Below, piece after piece: positions 17,626 through 22,849 of a DNA stretch of 23,846 nucleotides. The stretch spans positions 319 to 24,164 of the forward strand of contig JACDGR010000010.1 in the NCBI GenBank assembly GCA_013821525.1. Direction: 5' to 3'. Positions within the stretch are counted from its first letter, which is position 1. Every line of letters starts with the position of its first letter. A program made the translations under genes and the position numbers. Under the pieces are notes generated by a model. That model saw only the letters and a program-made list of their open reading frames with translations. It did not search any database and was not told the DNA's origin. This DNA is from Actinomycetota bacterium (GTDB lineage Bacteria; Actinomycetota; Thermoleophilia; Gaiellales; Gaiellaceae).

Positions 17626-17772
17626 TTACTTCGGCCCGTTGCCGCGCTTGTCCGTGTGGACCGGAGACGGGTCGTTCGTCGGGCCTGACTTGATCTGCAT
17701 CACGGTGGAAATATCGCCAACGTGAGTCAGGCTCATCGCCTGCCACGGCTGCTTATGTGTCTCCGCAGTCAT
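17626..17772 (-). CDS. Lasso-peptide precursor (48 aa)
   Basis: A 48-codon gene that routine length cut-offs miss. The ATG at 17770-17772 is preceded by a very strong purine-rich site (GAGAGGAGAGGGG) and lies 20 bases inside the 3' end of the cyclase gene; the TAA is at 17626-17628. The leader contains W10-x2-M13-x-L15-x3-G19-x5-M25, exactly the spacing of the lasso leader motif Y-x2-P-x-L-x3-G-x5-T, with HVGD at the Gly. Placing M25 at the -2 position makes Ile27 residue 1 of a 22-residue core and Asp34 residue 8, so an 8-residue Ile1-Asp8 ring is expected. The tail holds PSPVHTDKRGNGPK. Loss of the Tyr, Pro and -2 Thr, and an Ile instead of Gly/Ala at position 1, are unusual. Cleavage site and ring are inferred. 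Confidence 0.82.
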   Translation of the reverse strand: MTAETHKQPWQAMSLTHVGDISTVMQIKSGPTNDPSPVHTDKRGNGPK

Positions 17773-19249
17773 CTTTTCCCCTCTCCTCTCTCCCTAGCGC
17801 GCGCTTCAGCCACGCGTCAAGACTCATTGTACGCCATAAATCCGAATTTGGTAGCCCGTCCGTCAGACTCGAGTCAAGGATTTGAAATGCCTGCAAAGTG
17901 TACAAATCCGCGCCCTGCGTCTCGAACCTGGCCCGGAGCTGCTCCGAGATGGCCGCAGCGGCAAGATTCGCGACACGCGGCTGGGGCCATAGCCCCGGGA
18001 TCGCCGGGACTCGCTGCGCCAGATAGGCACGCCCCGGGGCCTTCGGGTGTCCGTCTGAGACGAGCGCGGAGGGATCGAGCCCGTCGAGCAAGGCCACAAC
18101 CTCGGGATCCCACAACGGATGGTGCTGGACGAGGCCCGTCCGGCGGCCTCGATCGAACGTCTCCTCACGCTGAGCGGCGAGCGTGCCGTCGAGCACGTCG
18201 GCGGCGCGCACCCCGGCGTAGTCACACGGTCGCACGGCGAAGCGGGCCTCGACCGATTCCCGGAGGTCGGGAGCGAGCCAGGCGGGCGCGGGGCGCGGCG
18301 GTGTGCGTCCGAGCAGGTCGAGCGCGAGGATCTTCGCCGAGCGCCTCACGCGCCCGGTGTAGGCGCGCTCCGCGCGGAGCCAGCGCGCGAGCGCCACTGG
18401 CCGAAGGGCGAGCGCGCGGCCGGCCTCGTAGCCCGCGTCGAGCAGCTCGTCGCCCCCCTGCCCGTCGAGCAGCACCTGCGCTCCGCGAGCCTGCCCCGCC
18501 TCGGCGAGGTCGTCAAAGATCGGCGCCCACGCGGCCGAGGTCGGCCACAGCGACGCGACCGCCCGCGCAAGCGCGCGCTCGGCGAGCCCCTCGACCTCGA
18601 TGCGACCCTCCAGTAACTCGAGCCTGGCCGCTCCCGCCACGCGACGTTGGACGTCCTCTTCACTTGCACCCGGGAAGACCACACAGAGCGCGAGCGGCGG
18701 CGGCAGACCTGCACGTTGCGCGACTACCCCGGCCGCTGCGGCGACTGTCCCCGAGTCGATCCCGCCCGAGAGAAAGACGCTGCTGTGTCGCGCTTCGATT
18801 GCACGCCCGACAGCGGCTTCGAGCACCTCGCCGAAGCGGCTCGCATCACCGTCAGGAATGCTGCCGGGCGCCGGCGGCGTCCACCAGCGCTCGAGCTTCT
18901 CGCCCTCGGCTGCGAGCTCCAGCACGTGGCCCGCGGGCACACGACTGACCCCGGCGAGCAGCGTCTCCCGCGGCCCGATCGGAGCGCCCGCGAGCCACGC
19001 AGCCGCCACCTCCCGGTTGGGCGCGACCTCCTCACCCCGCTCTCGCAGCAGCAAGCCGAGATCCGGGGAGGCCACGAGCTCCCCGCTGACGGTACGCGCG
19101 TAGAAGAGCGGGACGCGCCCCGTCTGCTCTCGGGTCAGCGAGAGCCGTCGTTCGGCGGGCCTCCAGATCGCGGCCGAGATCTCGCGCTCATCGCGACCGC
19201 TGAACGTCGCCTGTCTGCCGTCATACCGAACGACCCAGTCGTCGCTCAT
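17753..19249 (-). CDS. Lasso-peptide cyclase (asparagine-synthetase-like, C protein)
   Basis: Protein of 498 aa from the ATG at 19247-19249, overlapping the RRE stop by 4 bases (ATGA). An upstream extension in this frame is only Arg-rich shadow sequence. The N-terminal glutaminase-like domain is short and lacks the catalytic Cys2 (it starts MSDDW), as expected for lasso cyclases that do not use glutamine. It keeps TREQTGRVPLFYAR and SRVPAGHVLEL. The synthetase domain has the PP-loop SGGIDSGT at 161-168 and LLDGQGGDELLDAGY at 260-274. The enzyme adenylates the ring Asp side chain with ATP and closes the macrolactam with the core N-terminus. Its C-terminal codons contain the ribosome site and start of the precursor gene, so the two are translationally linked. 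Confidence 0.93.
   Translation of the reverse strand: MSDDWVVRYDGRQATFSGRDEREISAAIWRPAERRLSLTREQTGRVPLFYARTVSGELVASPDLGLLLRERGEEVAPNREVAAAWLAGAPIGPRETLLAGVSRVPAGHVLELAAEGEKLERWWTPPAPGSIPDGDASRFGEVLEAAVGRAIEARHSSVFLSGGIDSGTVAAAAGVVAQRAGLPPPLALCVVFPGASEEDVQRRVAGAARLELLEGRIEVEGLAERALARAVASLWPTSAAWAPIFDDLAEAGQARGAQVLLDGQGGDELLDAGYEAGRALALRPVALARWLRAERAYTGRVRRSAKILALDLLGRTPPRPAPAWLAPDLRESVEARFAVRPCDYAGVRAADVLDGTLAAQREETFDRGRRTGLVQHHPLWDPEVVALLDGLDPSALVSDGHPKAPGRAYLAQRVPAIPGLWPQPRVANLAAAAISEQLRARFETQGADLYTLQAFQILDSSLTDGLPNSDLWRTMSLDAWLKRALGREERGKDDCGDT
17778..17790 (-). promoter_or_regulatory. Strong ribosome-binding site of the lasso precursor
   Basis: The minus strand reads GAGAGGAGAGGGG then AAAAG directly before the ATG at 17770-17772. 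This is by far the most purine-rich initiation region in the operon, and it lies inside the last codons of the cyclase gene. It fits a need for many precursor copies per enzyme. Confidence 0.7.
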
Positions 19250-19521
19250 TCGCCGGTTAGCAAGCCGTGAAGTTCCAGCTCTACGAGCAGCCGGGGGACC
19301 TCCGTTTCGATCTCCTCCGTGTCTCCGTCGAACCTCTCGGCCAACCCGTCGACGAGCGCTGCCCTGGTCGCGCCGCCGGCGAGCAGCTCCCAGAGGCTCG
19401 CCCCCGTCTCGTTCAGCGCGTAGATCTGGTTCGTCTCGGGATGCACGAGGACGAGCTCGGCGCCGACGCGCTGGGCGAGGACGCCGGGCGCCGGGCTGAA
19501 AGACCTTTCGGATGCGTCCAA
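19246..19521 (-). CDS. Lasso RiPP recognition element, B1/PqqD-like
   Basis: Protein of 91 aa. The start is the TTG at 19519-19521, supported by GAGGAG 7 bases upstream; no ATG fits. It is a stand-alone PqqD fold: GVLAQRVGAELVLVHPETNQIYALNETGASLWELLAGG, then a winged helix with AALVDGLAERF and a final LVELELHGLLTGE. The L-N-x-T-G/A-x2-(L/I)W motif is the hallmark of PqqD/RRE domains. It binds the leader peptide and presents it to the B2 peptidase and cyclase. It is the first gene of the five-gene operon, 28 bases after the predicted transcription start. Confidence 0.93.
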   Translation of the reverse strand: MDASERSFSPAPGVLAQRVGAELVLVHPETNQIYALNETGASLWELLAGGATRAALVDGLAERFDGDTEEIETEVPRLLVELELHGLLTGE

Positions 19522-19555
19522 CGCTCACTCCTCGGCTCGGGCTTCGACGGGGGTC

Positions 19556-19585
19556 ACACTATGTTCTTCGTCTGCGGCCTGGCAA
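19556..19585 (-). promoter_or_regulatory. Predicted promoter of the lasso B1-C-A-K-B2 operon
   Basis: On the minus strand TTGCCA (19580-19585) and TAGTGT (19556-19561) are separated by 18 bases, a good match to a housekeeping-sigma promoter. Transcription would begin about 28 bases before the TTG start of the RRE gene. The -35 lies in the palindrome at 19580-19594. Confidence 0.55.
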
Positions 19586-19608
19586 AGGGTGCCAATCGGC
19601 CCTACCCT
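19579..19608 (+). promoter_or_regulatory. Predicted promoter of the sigma factor-ABC operon
   Basis: CTGGCA (19579-19584) and TACCCT (19603-19608) are spaced by 18 bases. The ATG at 19616 lies 7 bases after the -10, so the transcript would be leaderless, which is common in actinobacteria. The -35 overlaps that of the opposite lasso promoter. Confidence 0.45.
19580..19594. promoter_or_regulatory. Palindrome TGGCA-N5-TGCCA in the divergent promoter (possible operator)
   Basis: A 5-bp inverted repeat (TGGCA, AAGGG spacer, TGCCA) covers the -35 elements of both divergent promoters. A protein bound here could control export/regulator and biosynthesis genes at once. It is short, so chance remains possible. 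Confidence 0.4.
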
Positions 19609-19615
19609 GCGACCG

Positions 19616-20158
19616 ATGATGCGGCATGACCCCCTCCGGTTTCCCGAGGAGGCAATCCGGCGCGTCTACGCCTACGTGGCGTACCGCATCGGCTCGGGCC
19701 CCGACGCGGAAGACGTGACCTCGGAGACGATCGAGCGGGCCCTGCGCTACCGGAAGACCTACGATCACCGGCGCGGACCGCCCGCTGCATGGCTGATCGG
19801 CATCGCGACACGGGTGATCGCCGACCATCAGCGCGGCCGTGGCAACGAGGTCGCGGTCGACGACGCGCTCCTCGACCGCGCGGGCGATCACGACGAGGGC
19901 GCCCGGGTCGACGCCCGGGTTGACGTGCAGGCGGCCATGCTGCGCCTTGACGAACGGTCGCGCGACCTGCTGGCACTGCGCTTCGGCGCAGATCTCAAGG
20001 CACGGCAGATCGCAGAGGTGCTCGAGATGAAGACGAACGCGGTCGAAGTGGCGCTGCACCGCGCACTCGGTCGACTCCAGGAGATCCTCGAGGCTCCCCC
20101 AGGGGATGAGGTCGAAGCACGCACTTCAGCGCCGGAATCGACGCCCTCGGCGCCGTGA
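19616..20158 (+). CDS. ECF-type sigma-70 family factor
   Basis: Protein of 180 aa from ATG 19616 (a second ATG follows at 19619). Region 2: VYAYVAYRIGSGPDAEDVTSETIERALRYR, with the DAEDVTSE core motif, and PAAWLIGIATRVIADHQR. Region 4: LDERSRDLLALRFGADLKARQIAEVLEMKTNAVEVALHRALGRLQEI, a clear helix-turn-helix. There is no region 3, as expected for ECF factors. No anti-sigma gene lies next to it. The GTG of the ABC gene overlaps its stop by 4 bases (GTGA), so the factor is co-translated with the exporter. Control of the divergent lasso operon or of its own operon is a reasonable inference. Confidence 0.88.
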   Translation: MMRHDPLRFPEEAIRRVYAYVAYRIGSGPDAEDVTSETIERALRYRKTYDHRRGPPAAWLIGIATRVIADHQRGRGNEVAVDDALLDRAGDHDEGARVDARVDVQAAMLRLDERSRDLLALRFGADLKARQIAEVLEMKTNAVEVALHRALGRLQEILEAPPGDEVEARTSAPESTPSAP

Positions 20159-20796
20159 CCGGCTCGCCCGGAGTCCAGACGCGCCGTCTGAGACGGGCGT
20201 TCGCCGGCCGAGACGTGATTCGCGACCTCGACTTCGTGGCCTCGCGGGGCGAACGGCTCGCGCTCGCGGGACCGAACGGCGCCGGAAAGACGACGATCCT
20301 GCGCTGCATCCTCGGAACGCTTACACCGGACGACGGAACGATCACCGTCGGCGGCCACGCCGCCGGGACGATCAAGGCGCGTAGGCTTGTGGGCTCATCC
20401 CTGGCGCACGACCGCTCGCTGTATCTCCGCCTAACGGGCCGCCAGAACCTACTGCTTGCGGCGCGTCTGCGCGGACTATCGAGTGATGATGCAGCGGTAA
20501 TGGCCGTGAGCGCGCTTACGGACGAGCTTTCAATCAGCGAGTTCGTCGACGCTCGCGCCGACCGGCTGTCGACGGGCCAGCAACAGCGAGTGGCATTCGC
20601 GAGAGCACTCCTCGCGGCTCCCTCCGTGCTCCTCCTCGACGAGCCGACGCGCAGTCTCGACGACGCCGGACGCGAGGCCTTCTGGACGGCAATCGATCGC
20701 CGTCCCGAGGTCACCGTGATCATGGCGACCCATCTCGAAGACGACCTGCACCGCTGCACCTCGGTGCTGCGCCTGCCGGGCGGACGTCTCGTATGA
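20155..20796 (+). CDS. ABC transporter ATP-binding protein
   Basis: Protein of 213 aa from GTG 20155. Walker A GPNGAGKTT at 39-47, signature LSTGQQQRV at 138-146, Walker B VLLLDEP at 158-164, D-loop SLDD and switch His193 in MATHLEDD are all intact, so it should be active. The Q-loop region (SSLAHDRSLYLRLTGRQNL) appears to lack the usual Gln. Short length and the SLY-x-RLTGR-NL block place it with ATPases of ABC-2 type exporters (drug, peptide or polysaccharide). Together with the next gene it forms a complete exporter. The position beside the lasso operon suggests peptide export and self-protection; polysaccharide export is less likely because a Wzx flippase is already present. Confidence 0.9.
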   Translation: MTGSPGVQTRRLRRAFAGRDVIRDLDFVASRGERLALAGPNGAGKTTILRCILGTLTPDDGTITVGGHAAGTIKARRLVGSSLAHDRSLYLRLTGRQNLLLAARLRGLSSDDAAVMAVSALTDELSISEFVDARADRLSTGQQQRVAFARALLAAPSVLLLDEPTRSLDDAGREAFWTAIDRRPEVTVIMATHLEDDLHRCTSVLRLPGGRLV

Positions 20797-21581
20797 GTGC
20801 GTCTCTGACACTCGCCTGGCGCGACTTCGTCACGACGCGTTCCTACCGCGCAGCCCTCGTTTTCGATCTCGTCTGGGGAGTCGTCGACCTGCTGCTCTAC
20901 TTCTTCATCTCGAAGATCGTCAACCTCGCGGGCGCAGACTTGCACGGCGCGCCCAGCTACTTCGCGTTCGCGGTCGCGGGCGTGCTCGGTTCGCTGATCG
21001 TCGGCTCCGCGACGGCGGAAATCGCCTCGCGGATTCGCGAGGAGCAGCTGACCGGCACCCTCGAGCTACTGACGGCGCAACCGATACACACCGCGGAGCT
21101 CGCGCTCGGCACCGCCGTTTTCCCGCTCCTCTATGCGGTCGTGCGCGTTGCCTTGTATTTCGCGATCGCAGTCGTCGCACTCGATCTCCCGACAGCGCAC
21201 ACCGACCTGCTTGGGGCGACCGTACTCCTGTTGCTCTCGGCGTTTGCCTTCCTGCCACTGGGGATCGCAGCCGCAGCGGTGACGGTCGTCCTGAAGCGCG
21301 GCAGCGCGATCGTAGACGCAGGCGTCTTCGCGATGACCTTCGTCTCCGGTGCGCTGTTCCCGCTGAGCGTGCTGCCCGGATGGTTGCGGGCGATCGGCCG
21401 AGTGATGCCGACGAAGCCTGCGTTCGACGGTCTCCGCCACGCGCTCTTCGGAGGCGGCGGCTGGGGTGGCGACGCGCTGATCCTGCTCACGATCGGTTGC
21501 ATCGGTGCGCCTCTGTCGGTCGCGTTGCTGGACGCTGGGTTGCGGCACGCTCGCCGTACGGGCACGCTCGCCCAGTACTGA
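20793..21581 (+). CDS. ABC-2 type transporter permease
   Basis: Protein of 262 aa; the ATG overlaps the ATPase stop (ATGA). Six hydrophobic segments are visible: about 23-45 (LVFDLVWGVVDLLLYFFI), 50-75 (YFAFAVAGVLGSLIVGSA), 105-130, 140-165, 170-195 (AGVFAMTFVSGALFPLSVLP) and 225-250. The conserved loop after helix 2, EIASRIREEQLTGTLELLTAQPI, is the E-x-R-E-G-T-LE coupling motif of ABC-2 permeases that contacts the ATPase. It pairs with the upstream ATP-binding protein as a homodimeric exporter half. It is the last gene of the sigma-ABC operon; after it the sequence leads into a truncated hypB on the other strand. Confidence 0.9.
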   Translation: MSASLTLAWRDFVTTRSYRAALVFDLVWGVVDLLLYFFISKIVNLAGADLHGAPSYFAFAVAGVLGSLIVGSATAEIASRIREEQLTGTLELLTAQPIHTAELALGTAVFPLLYAVVRVALYFAIAVVALDLPTAHTDLLGATVLLLLSAFAFLPLGIAAAAVTVVLKRGSAIVDAGVFAMTFVSGALFPLSVLPGWLRAIGRVMPTKPAFDGLRHALFGGGGWGGDALILLTIGCIGAPLSVALLDAGLRHARRTGTLAQY

Positions 21582-21762
21582 ACAGCTGCGGAGCGGCTGC
21601 TGGCCGCAGGCCTGGCGCGAGCCTGGTTCGACGAGGTGCATAGCAGGGTTGCGCAAAGTCAGGCGGACAAGCGCTGTGGGACCAATGTCTCGAAGGCTGC
21701 CGAGCAGAGCCGGAAGAACGTGTACGTGTGTTCGTACACGTGTAATCCCGGAGTGAATGGCA
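21582..21762. other. Non-coding junction between lasso island and hydrogenase operon
   Basis: I see no convincing gene on either strand in these 181 bases. Only short open frames occur, including a 34-codon minus-strand one that starts at the TGATG behind the hypB stop and matches nothing I recognise. It contains a 9-bp inverted repeat at 21718-21741. It probably contains a recombination breakpoint. Confidence 0.5.
21718..21741. repeat. 9-bp inverted repeat near the hypB breakpoint
   Basis: ACGTGTACG at 21718-21726 pairs with CGTACACGT at 21733-21741 around six bases (TGTGTT). It is not GC-rich and has no T-run, so an operator or a recombination remnant is as likely as a terminator. Confidence 0.5.
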
Positions 21763-21918
21763 TCACCGCTCGAGCAAGGTCGTCTTGCCCGCACCGGGCG
21801 CGCTCATCAGGTTGACAACCGTGACGCCCGCCGCGTCGAAGTCGGCGCGGTTGGCATTGGCGATCGTGTTGTTCGCGTCGAGCATCCCCTCGACGACGCG
21901 TACTTTAATCTTGTGCAT
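21763..21918 (-). pseudogene. hypB: Truncated HypB, hydrogenase nickel-insertion GTPase
   Basis: The reading frame from ATG 21916-21918 gives 51 residues that match the start of HypB: HKIKVRVVEGMLDANNTIAN, then NRADFDAAGVTVVNLM and the P-loop SAPGAGKTTLLER. A TGA at 21763-21765 follows at once. Normal HypB continues for well over 150 residues with the metal site, switch regions and NKxD motif; none can be found beyond this point in any frame. HypB loads nickel into [NiFe]-hydrogenase large subunits with HypA. The gene is therefore a remnant, and an intact hypB must lie elsewhere if the hydrogenase is active. It directly abuts the small DUF6893-like gene and is in line with the hydrogenase operon. 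Confidence 0.88.
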
Positions 21919-22017
21919 CTACATTCTCGAGATCTTGATGTAGCGCGTCAGCGGGCCGCGCTGTTGCACAAGCACTGCAACGAACACGATGCCTAATACG
22001 GCGAACAGCTTGCTCAT
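21919..22017 (-). CDS. Small membrane protein of the hydrogenase locus (DUF6893-like, 32 aa)
   Basis: The ATG at 22015-22017 overlaps the stop of the maturation-protease gene (ATGA), and the TAG at 21919-21921 touches the hypB ATG. The 32 residues form one hydrophobic helix (SKLFAVLGIVFVAVLV) followed by RYIKISRM. The ending R-Y-(L/I)-x-I-x-RM is typical of tiny proteins found in actinobacterial high-affinity hydrogenase loci (DUF6893, from memory). It is probably a membrane peptide that helps anchor or assemble the hydrogenase; its function is unknown. Confidence 0.72.
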   Translation of the reverse strand: MSKLFAVLGIVFVAVLVQQRGPLTRYIKISRM

Positions 22018-22628
22018 CGGTCTCCACCTTCCGGTCGGTCGTTCAACAGATCATTCACGAGGCCGCGCACCGTCGGGAGCGCCTGCTCGACAGCGGCGCG
22101 AACCTCGTCACTCAGGTGCACGAGCACGTCCTCGCCGGCGTCTGGGTCGGCAATGTGCGCCGGCTCGCACGCGAGCACCAGCGTCCGTTCAGGCACGCCT
22201 CCGAGCTCTCGCGCCAGCCGCAGCACCCGCACCGGGTCCATCGCATGCGTGTCGATGTCGGCGCCGTCGAGATCCTCGCCCGGCTCGATCACGGAGAGCG
22301 TCCCGGGCAACTCCCCACGTGCCGCGGCGTCGACGAGCACCGCCGCCTCATAGCCGCTGGCAAGCGCGTAGGCCAGGTCGAACCCTCGGATGCCGTAGTC
22401 GACCACGTCGACACCGTCCGGCATCGACTCGTCGGCGAGCCGCCGTGCGACCTGGCAGCCGAAGCCGTCGTCGCCGAGGAACATGTTTCCGATCCCGGCG
22501 ACGAGCACACGCGAGAGCGGCTCGATCTCCTCGGGCGCGAAGAAGAAGCGATGGCCCGGCCGCGCGGGGCCGAGGTCGCGACCTGGATCGTCGTGCGGCG
22601 AGACCGCGACGCGAACCCCTCCCTCCAT
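22014..22628 (-). CDS. Hydrogenase maturation protease (HyaD/HycI-like) with fused upstream domain end
   Basis: The open part gives 204 aa from the ATG at 22626-22628, which overlaps the TGA of the preceding frame (TGATG). Residues 1-38 (VRVAVSPHDDPGRDLGPARP, then HRFFFAPEEIEPLS) are the end of a hydrogenase-locus accessory protein that is usually separate. From RVLVAGIGNMFLGDDGFGCQ onward it is a hydrogenase maturation endopeptidase, with GDDG, VDYGIRG and DTHAMDP supplying the nickel-binding acidic and His residues. The enzyme trims the C-terminus of the [NiFe] large subunit after metal insertion. A GTG inside the junction (RVLV) could start a free protease. The frame break upstream is caused by the 7-bp repeat. 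Confidence 0.85.
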   Translation of the reverse strand: MEGGVRVAVSPHDDPGRDLGPARPGHRFFFAPEEIEPLSRVLVAGIGNMFLGDDGFGCQVARRLADESMPDGVDVVDYGIRGFDLAYALASGYEAAVLVDAAARGELPGTLSVIEPGEDLDGADIDTHAMDPVRVLRLARELGGVPERTLVLACEPAHIADPDAGEDVLVHLSDEVRAAVEQALPTVRGLVNDLLNDRPEGGDR

Positions 22629-22849
22629 CAGCTCTTCGATGCTCTCGACGACGCCCGTTCGGCCGTCGAGCGTCGAGCGTCGAGCGTCGAGCGTCGAGCG
22701 TCGAGCGTCGAGGAAAGGATGTCGCGGAGATCGGCCGGGTGCATTCGCACACGCGTCCCCCGTCGCACCGCGACGCCGGCGATCGCGACGCTCTCTGGGC
22801 CGCGCCGCTCGAGCTCGTCCCAGATCTCCATGCCGAACTCGGCGCTCAT
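22628..22849 (-). CDS. N-terminal half of hydrogenase accessory protein, frameshifted by 7-bp repeats
   Basis: The frame starts at ATG 22847-22849, overlapping the stop of the 317-aa gene by 4 bases, and gives 73 aa. Residues 1-47 (MSAEFGMEIWDELERRGPES to HPADLRDILSS) are protein-like. The rest, TLDARRS repeated and then ERASSRASKS, is the translation of a tandem 7-bp repeat and the wrong frame beyond it, ending at TGA 22628-22630. In the other frame the repeat leads directly into LDGRTGVVESIEELMEGGVR and on to HRFFFAPEEIEPL, which is the natural continuation. Copy numbers of 1, 4 or 7 would rejoin both halves and the protease into one protein (280 aa with seven). It is either phase-variable or a mutation. 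Confidence 0.75.
   Translation of the reverse strand: MSAEFGMEIWDELERRGPESVAIAGVAVRRGTRVRMHPADLRDILSSTLDARRSTLDARRSTAERASSRASKS
22664..22710. repeat. Heptanucleotide tandem repeat (CGACGCT on minus strand), about 6.7 copies
   Basis: Six perfect CGACGCT units (22669-22710, minus strand) plus a partial CGACG (22664-22668), with no mismatch. The unit length is not a multiple of 3, so each gain or loss shifts the reading frame of the gene that contains it. One unit fits the expected protein (ILSS-TLDGRT). Confidence 0.95.

Noticed and set aside
17641..17685. Lasso core starting at Gly30 of the precursor
   Set aside because: Asp residues would fall at positions 5 and 12, outside the 7-9 range for lasso rings, and the leader motif spacing points to Ile27.
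17722..18948. Long plus-strand open frame (about 408 codons) opposite the lasso cyclase
   Set aside because: Arg/Pro/Ala-rich translation with no domain; it is the antisense shadow of the cyclase, whose motifs are intact.
21661..21762. 34-codon minus-strand frame behind the hypB stop
   Set aside because: No recognisable similarity and no ribosome site beyond the TGATG overlap; more likely junction sequence.
22664..22710. CRISPR or interspersed-repeat reading of the repeat array
   Set aside because: Units are 7 bp, directly adjacent and without spacers; it is a simple tandem repeat.
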